Shown here in pieces: positions 45,390-55,408 of a stretch of 64,000 bases of DNA. The notes below the pieces were generated by a model. That model did not search any database, was not told the DNA's origin, and saw only the letters and a list, made by a program, of their open reading frames with translations. Every line of letters starts with the position of its first letter. Position 1 is the first letter of the stretch. This DNA is from Boothiomyces macroporosus. Taxonomy: Eukaryota; Chytridiomycota; Chytridiomycetes; Rhizophydiales; Terramycetaceae. Where the stretch lies: the NCBI GenBank assembly GCA_027604185.1, contig JADGKB010000012.1, positions 1-64,000 on the forward strand. The letters are read 5' to 3'. Both the position numbers and the translations under genes were made by a program.

Positions 45390-46821
45390 ATGGCAGAAAC
45401 TTTAGTATTCAGAGGAACTCTTAAAGGACACAGCGGATGGGTTACTTCCATCGCTACTTCAGCTGAAACCCCAAACACCATCTTATCCTCATCTCGTGGT
45501 AAGTAATACAGTAGATTCGACTGGATATAATCTATATTTGGAGAATTTCAAGGGATGGATTAATCATTAGACAAGAAAATCATTGTCTGGCACTTGACTC
45601 GTGACGAAGAAAACTATGGTGTTGCCCACCGTGCTCTCACTGGACACAACCACTTTGTTCAAGACGTTGTCATCTCTTCCGATGGACAATTCGCTCTTTC
45701 CGCCTCATGGGGTAAGTAGACTTGCGTTCGATGAAGAGTTTTTATTTCATGCGTGTCATCAGATTGGATCTTGGATTTGTGGTGCAATAGTTTTTATTGT
45801 ATTTCATATTCATTATCTGCTAATGCTGCAAAAAACTATGCCTCTTTCTAATCAATTGAGGTCTGAGGACAATCTTTGTTTTGAACAGGGCTAATCTTTT
45901 AGACAAGACTCTCCGTCTTTGGGACATTGCCACTGGTAAGACCACCAGACGTTTCGTTGGCCACACCAACGATGTCTTGTCTGTTGCTTTCTCTCCAGAC
46001 AACCGTCAAATTGTTTCCTCATCTCGTGACAAGACCATCAAGTTGTGGAACACTTTGGGTGAATGCAAATTCACTTTGACTGATGATAGCCACACTGAAT
46101 GGGTCTCTGCCGTCCGTTTCTCACCAAACTCTGCCAACCCACTTATTGTATCTTCAGGATGGGACAAACTTGTAAAGGTAATTAATATTTGTGTTGGCTT
46201 AGGCTTAATACAAGGTCTTTTACTTGAAACGTAAATGGGGGCAGGGAAGTCGCAATACGCGAATGGAAAGTTATCCAGACGCTGCTCCGCCTTTTAAAGG
46301 TCTTTTGCTGAAATTTCAGTGAATGGGGGCAGGGAAGTCGTTGATGAACGAATGGTAATAACCAGACGCTGCCCCACCTTTTCAGAGCCTTTCTAACTTT
46401 CTAGGTTTGGGATTTACACAAATGCAAGCTCAAGACCAACCACTATGGACACAGTGGATACGTTTCTGCCATCACCATCTCCCCAGATGGTTCCATCTTT
46501 GCTTCTGGTGGTAAAGACTCTGTTGCTATGCTCTGGGACTTGAACGAAGACAAGCACTTGTACTCCCTTGAAGCTGGTTCACCAATCAACGCTCTTTCAT
46601 TCTCTCCAAACAGATACTGGTTGGTTGCTGCTACTGCCAACTCCATCAAGATCTGGGATTTGGAATCCAAGAGCGTTATTGATGACCTCAAGGTCAACAC
46701 TGACGTCAAAGGAAAGGCTCTTCCACCACAATTCATCTCCCTTGCATGGTCTGCTGATGGTCAAACTCTCTTTGCTGGTTCTACCGATGGAAACATCTAC
46801 GTATGGACCGTCCACGCTTAA
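45390..46821 (+). CDS. RACK1: RACK1 / ASC1 / Cpc2, ribosome-bound WD40 scaffold
   Basis: Seven-bladed WD40 protein on the 40S subunit head that links translation and signalling. The spliced length is 313 aa, exactly that of the family; it starts [20 protein letters not shown] and ends [11 protein letters not shown]. Three introns are unusually long for this window: 45499-45570 (72 nt), 45712-45902 (191 nt) and 46178-46404 (227 nt). Donors are GTAAG, GTAAG and GTAAT, and each has TAAT or TAAC shortly before its AG. Codons favour C-ending forms as in eL15, so expression is likely high. RACK1 introns host box C/D snoRNAs in yeast and mammals, so these may host RNAs too; the last one carries a tandem structured element. 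Confidence 0.97.
46212..46384 (+). ncRNA. candidate structured RNA, two tandem three-way-junction units in RACK1 intron 3
   Basis: Two 85-88-nt units (about 46212-46299 and 46297-46384) lie head to tail in the intron. In each, P1 is GGGGCAG paired with CTGCTCC (unit A, 46238-46244/46282-46288) or CTGCCCC (unit B, 46326-46332/46369-46375). P2 is TCGC/GCGA in A (46250-46253/46259-46262) and TCGTT/AACGA in B (46338-46342/46347-46351). P3 is TGGA/TCCA in A (46264-46267/46274-46277) and TGGT/ACCA in B (46353-46356/46361-46364). Loops differ, but junctions GGAAG, A and GACG are identical. Double changes that keep pairing (P2 and P3) support selection for structure. No matching C/D or H/ACA boxes were found. 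Family unknown. Confidence 0.5.
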
Positions 46822-46963
46822 ATATACTTTTGGCCATAATAAATTGTTATTTTTACAATTTCACTGTAATATTTTCAACGTTTGTTCTCAATTTCGACTT
46901 GCTGGATCTTATCAAAATTTTAAATTAAATAGGCCGGGTCGCCCGATTTTTTCCTCATTTTGA

Positions 46964-47831
46964 ATGCAAATCATCCCTCCAAGTTTTTACCAAACCCAAC
47001 CTTGGTCTAACCTCAAGTTACTCCCGCAAAATGGAGATCAAATTATACTCTCAGCGATATTCTTTCAAGCAGTGTTCCTAATCGGTGGTGCATTCTCAAA
47101 TTACAGCAGTCACTACCGCAATTTAAAAAGCTCAAAGCAAGCAAGTTGGGCTATTCACATTGGTATCTTTATTTTAATGCAGTGTCTATGGTATTCTCGC
47201 TGATTATTGTGACGTTAGCCTACCCACTATTCTCTGATGAAGCATTAATGAATGACAAACTATTTGGATACAGCGATTATTCAAGATCTGTTTATGCAAT
47301 CACTTGCGGATACTTTTTATGGGATACTCTGATTTCAATTTATTATATTGGAGAAACTGGAATTCCATTTGTATTTCACGGATCGGCTTGTTTTTGCGTC
47401 TTTTTCCTCTCATATGTAATCGATTAGTAATTTAGTTGCCGTATGTTCAGCATTATGGAGCAGCATTTTTGATGTTTGAGTTAAGGTACGACCCTACTAA
47501 TTTCAGTACTGTCTTTCTCAATGTTCACTGGTTTTGCGATAAAACTGGATTGACTGGATCGAAACTCCAGTGGATCAACGGGATGATTTTGTTGTTGGTA
47601 TTCTTTAGTGTCAGATGCTGCTTTGGCACATACAAGATGTTGGACTTTGTCTGTAAGTGAATATTAACTATAGTCACCGCTTTCCCTCATAGAGATAAAG
47701 TGCCTTTTGGTATTTTCTATATTTATGCCATTGCAGCTACTGGTTTGGGGTCTTTGAACTTTTACTGGTTTGCGACAATGATACGCTCAGTAATGTCCAG
47801 ATTCAAGGAAACCAAAAGGAAGACTGAATAA
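46964..47831 (+). CDS. TLC-domain membrane protein (TLCD4/TMEM56-like)
   Basis: Four introns (47163-47182, 47416-47435, 47486-47506, 47653-47673; 20-21 nt) give 261 aa. Six or more membrane helices with TLC blocks: NYSSHYRNLKSSKQASWAIH, LFGYSDYSRSVYAITCGYFL, WDTLISIYY, FVFHGSACFCVFFLSY, LMFELSTVFLNVHWF and LGSLNFYWFATMIR. TLC proteins include ceramide synthases and plasmalogen or lipid regulators. The catalytic double His of ceramide synthase (HHxxT) is not seen, so the TLCD group is more likely. All four introns interrupt conserved blocks, and splicing restores them. Confidence 0.85.
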
Positions 47832-48409
47832 ATTTGAATTAATAGGATTTGTTGCGGATTGTATTTTATCTAATATATTACATATCAGTGTAGATGAATC
47901 CAACAGTTATGTCTGGTGCATTTATCCCAATAGCCTACCTAGATTTTTCAATGTGGTTATGAGCAGCCTGACCAAAGCAGGTCCATCAATCAGTGTATCT
48001 AAATTAATCTGCGAATCATATGAATTTTGTGATTCGCAGATCGAAGGGGGCCGAAATTTCTAGGGACTAGCAGTTTCACACCATCAATCATATATTAAAA
48101 ATATTATGATGGATAGAGCGATTGCGGCAGCCATGTTACAATAAAAGAGACCCAGAAGGGTTTTGTGAAAGACTTGCCGCTTAAATGAATGGATCCGCCA
48201 GTGAGTTCCCTGGCTGTGACAGGATATGGATAAGAGTACAAGATTCCTGGCTGTCAAATGATTACATAGGTTGAGCCCACCATTGATATTATGCAATAAA
48301 TTTAATTTAGCGTCATTGGCTGTAACATCTTAGCAATCCCACGTAACAGGTGCACTCATAAAAAATGTTCAGTACAGGTCAAAATGATATGAGTTTATTA
48401 AAATTGTAA
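47832..48409. other. intergenic between two convergent genes
   Basis: About 580 bp between the 3' ends of the TLC and C2H2 genes, long for a convergent gap here. It holds a perfect 12-bp inverted repeat (48007-48041), then a GGGGGCC patch. No ORF looks coding. Confidence 0.5.
48007..48041. repeat. perfect 12-bp inverted repeat, 11-nt loop
   Basis: Arms ATCTGCGAATCA (48007-48018) and its exact complement (48030-48041) flank an A/T-rich loop. It can form a 12-bp hairpin in RNA or be a palindromic protein site. It lies in a gap between convergent genes, so an RNA 3'-end or small RNA role is possible but not shown. Confidence 0.6.
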
Positions 48410-49480
48410 TTACTCAGCAAAGCCAGCAATATAGCAGGCACTTGTTATTCTGGCTGTATGACGTTTTAGTGCATCCTAAAATAAGACAATAATTACCATT
48501 CTAGAGAATCTTTTTCCACATCTTTGGCACCCAAATGGTTTTACATCAGAGTGCAAACTTCTTTGGTGTCTTTTCAAATCATGAGATCGTCTAAATGCTG
48601 TACCACATTCTTGGCAAGCGTAGTTTCTTTCTGTATGGTGTATTCTTGAGTGTGATTTGAGGTTGGTCTGTTTAGTGAAAATCTTTTGGCATCCAGGGAA
48701 AGTGCATTTGAAAGCACCTTCTTGCTGCTGTGCCTGCCATTCATTTGGATTATATGAGGAGTTTGTTCCGTTGGTGGACCATGAGGCTAAGGAAGAGTCT
48801 GAACCAGAATGCTTTAGTGATTTACCATTGAATTTGAGAGGGTTTACTCTAGTATGAGGAATAAGATTTGGCGAGTAGTTATGAGGTTGTTCATGATATT
48901 GTTCAGTAAATTGCATTTGGTTTTCCATCTTTACCCATGCGTATTGTCCTTGTTCCGACGGAGAATATCCAGCCGAATAGTTGCCATCGTAGCTTGCAGA
49001 GTGTTGCCCGTCGTAACCAGCAGAGTGTTGCGCGTCGTAACCAGCTGAGTGTTGCAGTTCATAACCAGCAGACTGTTGGCCATCGTGGTATAGGTTACTA
49101 TTTTCATGGATGGCACCAAGGTATAATGAGTTTCCATAGTTACTTTCAGTTTCGTATGCTGACTGAGGTTCTGGAATCATATCATAACTTTGCATTTGAC
49201 TGGTTTGAATTGCAAAGGGATTTAACCTTTCCGCTGGTGTAACAGGTGGTGAAATTAGACTTTGAAAGTCGGGCATTGCATTAACTTCAAAGTGTGCTGA
49301 TAGAGGTACATCGGAGCGCATTATCGGTGCACTCATTGGCATATATCTTAGAGAAGGGTCGCCATTCTTGTCAGCAGAGTTTGGTGAAATTGGGGCTGTA
49401 TTTACGTTTACATTTAGTGGAGCTAAAAACTTGGATTCCCAATTGTTTAGCATTTCATTGCTACCCAAATCCATTTGCAT
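48410..49480 (-). CDS. C2H2 zinc-finger transcription factor
   Basis: One 21-nt intron (48476-48496) adds the last 27 residues; 349 aa. The N-terminal 245 residues are disordered, with a Tyr/Ser repeat QHSAGYD and variants about five times (near 130-170). The fingers sit at the C-terminus: CTFPGC..HSRIH, CQECGTAF..HQRSLH and CQRCGKRFSRMDALKRH. Finger 3 is followed by RITSAC, so its last ligand would be a Cys seven residues after the His, or it is incomplete. The layout (disordered activator region, terminal C2H2 pair) is common in fungal regulators. Target unknown. Confidence 0.85.
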
Positions 49481-49944
49481 TTTTAACGAGGTTGTTTGGA
49501 GTTGAAAGTGTTTGTTTTTAAACGTTTACTTTTTCAATGGGCTATCGATTTAAGGGCGCCACTTTATGTCACACTCCACTCTGGACCAATGAGCCTTGAA
49601 CAATAAGCGGAAAGGCTCGCAGGACCCTATCTCCACGCTACTATTGAGTAACTGTGATTGGTATAGTTGGAAGCCACTTTAACTCTCGCGGGCTCAAAGT
49701 TAAAATCAGCTATCGATAAAAACTGATTATCCGGTAGCTTTCCATAAAAAGCACCGAAAATGACTCTTTTAGGCAATTGAAAATGAAATGCGGACAAAAA
49801 CTACTACTAGATTAATCTTAAGATTGTTGGTATTTTGCAATGCCAAGTCACAAATATCTGAAACGCTTGGACAACTGTTTTTACAAGATTTTAATTGGAC
49901 TAGAGTGAGGCGACATACGGCCGCTTATGTCATTAATTTAACAC
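49481..49944. other. upstream region of the C2H2 gene
   Basis: About 460 bp, intergenic. Short A/T tracts and stops in all frames; no gene recognised. Confidence 0.45.
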
Positions 49945-50282
49945 ATGTCGATTGATATAGAGGATGCGGCATTCGCAACAGACTGTGTGCTTTTGAGCGA
50001 TAAGTCTTGTTAGAGGGGTACAGCTCAATGGGATAAAAATGGCAACTTCTGTCATGCAACTGGGGCAATTCAAGTCATGAAGATTAAAGCCAGATTGGTT
50101 CGTAGGATCAACTATTTGCAGGGCTTCAGCTGTGTTGGGCCATGCACATTCAAAAACATTAAGCTGTCAAAATCGCAAATACGATTTTCAGTCTGGAAAT
50201 ATTCTGCAAAATCGTCTCAAGATGTAGAGGACAATGGTAAGTAGGATGATTTGCAAAAGATCCAACAAGTAAATGCTTGTGA
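49945..50282 (+). CDS. candidate small spliced gene of unknown function
   Basis: From ATG 49945 a frame runs to a TAG at 50011, then stays open in the same frame to 50244. A 27-nt GT-AG segment (49987-50013) ending on that TAG would join them into 90 aa (stop 50244). A further 23-nt GT-AG segment (50237-50259) would move the stop to 50282. The predicted product is basic, with several Cys (GNFCHATGAIQV, GFSCVGPCTFKNIKLS). I recognise no family. The donor GTGCTT is atypical. Treat as tentative. Confidence 0.25.
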
Positions 50283-50296
50283 GCAAGAGCCACTAT

Positions 50297-50664
50297 CTAC
50301 ATTGGTTTCTTTATTACATCCACCAGCAATTCTATTCCTCTTGTCATTATTTCCAAATCCTTCTCATCCCCAGCACTGGAATAAGCGTACGGGAAAATAT
50401 TACTTTCTCTATCAACCAACAATCCCTGTTCCTCTAACTTTTTCAATACGTACCGACATCCCGCTTGTACTTCGGTTATAGTTTGTCCTAAGCTTGTGCA
50501 ATATTCTTCAAACTGTGACTTTATCTCCTCCGCATCCTTGCTTGAATTTATCAGTTCCACAGATCGGGCCGAAGTCTCCAATATTGAAATTAATTTCTAT
50601 GTTAGTATTATTTCACCTTTTCATATGAATATAAATTTTCAATCAACTGCTCTGATGATGCCAT
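50297..50664 (-). CDS. MED11: Mediator subunit MED11-like protein
   Basis: One 20-nt intron (50597-50616) adds the first 16 residues; 115 aa. It is a helical protein: LIENLYSYEKKLISILETSA, SVELINSSKDAEEIKSQFEE, TITEVQAGCRYVLKKLEEQG. Order, spacing and length (yeast Med11 is 115 aa) fit the Mediator head subunit MED11, which pairs with MED22. Without the intron no ATG starts the frame. Helical proteins of this size are easy to misassign, so confidence is moderate. Confidence 0.55.
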
Positions 50665-51017
50665 ATGCGAGATCAAATTTTAAAAAAAATGAACTCTATC
50701 CCCAATCTTCAAATGCTTATTTCTGCATAATTTTTAATTGCAAAGAGAACAAACGTGCTTATGGAATTAATGGAGCTGTCGATATTGATACCAGGGCTGG
50801 AATTAATCAAATATTCTAACCCTGAACCTGTGCTTCTAATTTAATCGAATGCCTTACTTTAAATATAAGCTAATCGGGGTGAGATGCAAACGCTATTTAA
50901 TTATTTAAGGTTTAAATTGGAATGGATAAGGTGGCGCATTCCTGCTTCATTTTTTCTTAATCTTTCCAAAAGGTAATCGGCGATTCACCATAGATTTCGC
51001 TTTATACCACCTCCGTA
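50665..51017. other. divergent promoter of MED11 and PCF11
   Basis: About 350 bp. A short plus-strand open frame overlapping MED11 runs into the left part and looks like chance. No RNA gene recognised. Confidence 0.45.
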
Positions 51018-52845
51018 ATGGACGCACTCAAAAACCAATACCTCAACTCACTTCGGGAACTCACATTTAATTCAAAACCAATCATCACAAATCTCACAAT
51101 AATTGCCGAAGAAAACCTCAGCAACGCACATGTAATTGTACAGGCAATTGAACAGCAAATCAGTAATGTAAGTAGTTTAATAGAAATCTTGTTTAATTTT
51201 AAAATTCAATTTCCCATATAACATGCATATTTACCCTTTAGGTACAACCTGCATTTGTAATCCCGCTCCTCTACCTGATGGACTCTATTCTAAAGAACGT
51301 TGGAAAGGGCTACATTGCTGCCTTTCAAAAGAACTTGGTTCGAGTGTTCTCGGATGCATATGCAAAAGTTAATGACGCTGACAAGGCTAGATTTCAGGTT
51401 GGAATAAAATCGTTTTTAATTTCTAGAGGACTCTACAGACTTGGAAAGCTACACCTGGTGGATACTTGTTTCCTTCTCATGTAATTGCTGGAATAGAAAG
51501 GGCGATAAATGTTGCCAATTTACCGCCAGTTGGCTATGTAATGAATGTAACTAATTCATAATAATAGAATGGACAAAAACCTCCTGCTGCAGCCTCTGTT
51601 CGTCCAGCTGTACCGCAACCAGTGTTGAACCAAGCGCAAGTGCTGCAAAGGTTGACTGCTTTGCTGGCCCAAAAGAATGCATTGTTGTTAGCTAACCCAA
51701 ATAACTATCAATTAGGAACTGAAATAAATGTTTTGACACAGGTTTTCCTGTTGCTAACCGTAGCTTCTACAAGTAGTTCAAACCACAACACTAGATCCAA
51801 ACACTTTGGCATCAATAAATTCAAAAATCGATAGTATTGCTCCCACAGTGAATAGCATTCCTCCAAACATCTTACCGACTGCCCCAGCAAGACCTGCAAT
51901 TCACCACCCAAGCCCTGCTATGCCAACACCTTCTATCCCAAGTATTCCTATCGGCACAACCATCGGACTATCTGGTGGGGTTGGGCTAGGGAGCAATGGG
52001 GTTGCTGGCCTTGGATCTAATGGACTAGGAGTACCAACTTTAGGCTCTTCTGCAGGACTTGGCAGTATGACAGTTGGAAGTGCTCCAGGACTTTTAGGAC
52101 AGAGTATAGCACCAAAAACTTCAGGATTAGGGATTTTGCCAAACTCAATTAATCCATCACTATTAGCAAATATCAATTCATCAGCATTGAACGGTTTATT
52201 ATCAACATTGAACCCATCTACACTTTTATCAATGACTAACTCAGATCAAAAGGTTCCTGTGATTCAATTAACCCAATCTGATATCACGAAACCAATAAAG
52301 AATCTTTATAATGTTTTATACGACGATATCGAGCTGCAATGCAAACAGTGCGCACTTCGATTCCCAGGCGAAAACGGCAAAGAAGAATTGACAGCTCATC
52401 TTGATTGGCACTTTAGAAAGAATCGAAGAAAACACGAAAAGAAAAAGACATCGAGCAGAGAATGGTATCTGACTGAACCAGAGTGGGTAATTGAACAGCC
52501 TATAGAGCCAACTGAAAACCAAGGTAAATTTCACCAACAATAGTAGCGCCAGTGTTTTTTGATCAACCTGAAGAGCAAGAAGTGGAAGTTCAAAGCTGCA
52601 TTCCCACAACTGATCCAATCAACAAATGCGAAATATGTAAAGAAACAATAGAAAAGTTTTACGATGATGATAATGATGGGTGGATGCTCAGAGGTGCGGT
52701 TAAAGTCAATGATTTGGTAATTGATTCCTAACTCTAGTTTTACCATCAGACTTGTTACAATGATAAGCAAGACACACCATCTTTGCCAAAAAGAACTCTT
52801 GATAGTGACGATATGGAGCCTAGTAAAAAGATTCGTGTTCAATAA
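51018..52845 (+). CDS. PCF11: PCF11, mRNA cleavage and termination factor
   Basis: Subunit of cleavage factor IA that binds the Pol II CTD. Six introns, 51168-51241 (74 nt), 51398-51426 (29), 51538-51567 (30), 51742-51763 (22), 52524-52543 (20) and 52717-52737 (21), give 543 aa. Residues 1-140 are the CTD-interaction domain (PLLYLMDSILKNVGKGYIAA, RTLQTWKATPGGYLFPSHVI). A Gly/Leu/Ser-rich linker follows. The C-terminus has zinc finger 1 (CKQCALRF..HLDWHFRKNRR), the REWYLTEPEW block that contacts Clp1, and zinc finger 2 (CEICKETIEKF..YHQTC), split by the last intron. Introns shorten from 5' to 3'. Confidence 0.93.
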
Positions 52846-53017
52846 ATATATTTGAAATTTATCTGTGAATCAATTTCATTGTAGTTTAGGCCATATCTGA
52901 TAAAATAGGAGACTAACAATAATACCAGATATTTATTATTTATCCCAAGAGCTTAATCTCCCCGACCTCAATGTTTTGTAAATAGCTGGTCATCAGTCAA
53001 ATTTCTCACCTGACATC

Positions 53018-54779
53018 ATGTCACCAAAGGATAAGGCACGACAATTTAGCTTTGCAAGCAAACTAATTGAAGTTTCAGACAGTGAATCAGTTTTAGATTG
53101 GCCGGAACCGATTATACCTCCAAAAACTGTACTCCCTGATGCAAATGAACGCGATTATTTACCCTTGATATTGAACGCAAGAGTATACGATGTCGCTGAT
53201 GAAACACCACTTACACACGCAAGAAAAGTAATTCAGGGCTAATCGCAGCTTTCGAATCGTCTTGGAAATATGATTTATATCAAACGAGAAGATACCCAAC
53301 CGATATTCTCGTTCAAATGCAGAGGGGCGTTCAACAAAATGTTTAATCTGACCAAAGAACAAAAGAACAAGGGGGTTTGCTGCGTATCGGCTGGCAACCA
53401 TGCTCAAGGTTAGCCGGATTAACCGTAGGTGTTGCTTTGGCGGCACAAAAATTGGGGATTAAAGCAAAGATTGTCATGCCAACTTTTGCTCCAGAAATCA
53501 AAGTTGAAAATGTAAAAAGGCTGGGCGCCACAGTGATCTTGTTTGGAAATAACTTTGATGATGCCAAAAAGGAATGCATGAGAATTTGTAAAGCGGAAGA
53601 TCTTACCTTTGTCCCACCGTTTGACGATCCATATGTAATTGCTGGGCAGGGAACAGTTGGAATGGAAATCCTGAATCAAATTAGGCAAACTAGATTGGAT
53701 GCTATATTTGTTTGCTGCGGTGGTGGCGGATTGATTTCAGGCATTGCTGCGTATGTTAAACGCGTAAGACCAGAAGTAAAGGTCATTGGTGTAAATACCG
53801 TCGATTCAGATAGTATGTACCAATCGCTATTGAAAGGCAGTCCAGTTGAAATTAAACAAGCTGGACTGTTCTCTGATGGCACATCTGTTAAACTGGTTGG
53901 AACGGAATGTGTTCGAATTTGCAAGCGTGCGGTTGATGATATGATTCTAGTTACCAACGAGTACCATAGCAATTAACATAGTGAAATCTGTGCATCCATA
54001 AAAGATGCCTTTGACGATTGCCGAGCAGTTTTAGAGCCTGCCGGCGCTCTTGGAATTGCTGGGCTAAAGAAATACCTCACACAGTATCCAGAGCTACGTG
54101 GAGGTGTGTTTGTCGCTGTAGCATCAGGAGCAAATATGAATTTTGATAGACTTCGCTTCGTAACAGAAAGAGCTTCAATGGGCCAAGGAAGGGAAGCATT
54201 GTTATCGGTTGTAATTCCAGAGAAACCTGGTGCGCTAAGAGACTTGCATAGAGTAGTCATACCTCGATCCGTCACAGAGCTTACTTATCGGTATTCAACA
54301 TCCAAGTTTGCTCACATATTTTTCGGGTTTGAAACTAAAACTGCGGATGAAGTACGATTGAATTCACACTAGGCGTACCCAGTTATTGATGAAATCAATT
54401 CAATGGAAGGATACGAAGCAATCAATATCACTGAAAATGACATGGCAAATCAACACATTAGGTATATGGCCGGAGGAAGGTCAAACATTGAAAACGAAGT
54501 CTTGTTTAGGTTTAGATTGCCTGAGAGGCCAGGCTCGCTAAGAGATTTCTTTGCTCTAATTCCAGAGGATTCAAATATTACACTTTTCCATTGTAAATAT
54601 TTTTAATAGTAGATCGTAACCATGGATCAGATTTCGGTAGAGCTCTAGTGGGCTTCCAATTCCAAAAGTACGAATTGAGCAAAAAGATGGACTTTTTCGA
54701 AAAGATGAAGGAAGCAGGCTTCATGCAATTGGTTGACGAATCAATGAATCCGGTTTATAAGCATTTCCTTTTAGGGTAA
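53018..54779 (+). CDS. ILV1: threonine deaminase (threonine ammonia-lyase)
   Basis: PLP enzyme that turns threonine into 2-oxobutanoate, the first step of isoleucine synthesis. Five introns (53228-53248, 53409-53428, 53961-53981, 54352-54372, 54593-54612; 20-21 nt) give 552 aa. SFKCRGAF carries the PLP lysine (K93); SAGNHAQG is interrupted by intron 2; [10 protein letters not shown] binds the phosphate. The C-terminus has two regulatory ACT-like modules ([17 protein letters not shown] and [20 protein letters not shown]), so feedback control by isoleucine is expected. A mitochondrial presequence is not obvious. Confidence 0.95.
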
Positions 54780-55408
54780 ATAAAGTGTTTGTTCGACTCT
54801 ATTGCAAATCAATGTGGGTCCTACATTCATAATGGTAACTTTTTGTATTTGCTGTTACCGGATTTTGAATGAGCGTTCAAGCAAACACCAAGTACAATCC
54901 CAAACCAAATTATTAGATGTAGAAAGATGTTTCTGGCATATATCACAAGGAATAGTTTCTACAACGATTAATAGCACAAGATATTCTATAAACAAATTAG
55001 ATATCTGATCCACTATTGGCGTTGGGAATTGAGTGCGAATGGTTGCAATGAGTATGCACGTTTATTTTCCAAATCAAGCTATTGGGTTTTAGACATCTCA
55101 ATGGGCATATTCATTATCTGCCGTGCCCTAATACCTTACTACTGGCACGTTTCATGCAACTATTCCCCTTTGATGGTTCAGTGCCCTTGTACTACTATTC
55201 CTTAACTGGATGAAAACACCATATTATGATGCAACTTTAATATATACAATTCCAAATGGTTATAAGCGGTTTAGGGCTAATCAAGTTCACTGATTGCCCC
55301 GAATTTCGCTTCCTTTGAAACCTGCACTTCCTTTTGGATCACTGTTAGCAAAACGCCACAATGACGAGAGACTGAAAATGGCTTCGAAAATGTTAAACTT
55401 TTTTGAAA
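54780..55408. other. intergenic, no gene recognised
   Basis: About 630 bp between two plus-strand genes. Short frames only; no RNA family recognised. Confidence 0.5.

Noticed and set aside
45712..45902. Box C/D snoRNA in RACK1 intron 2
   Set aside because: Only a weak C-like box and a CTGA about 135 nt apart, no terminal stem and no rRNA guide that I could recognise.
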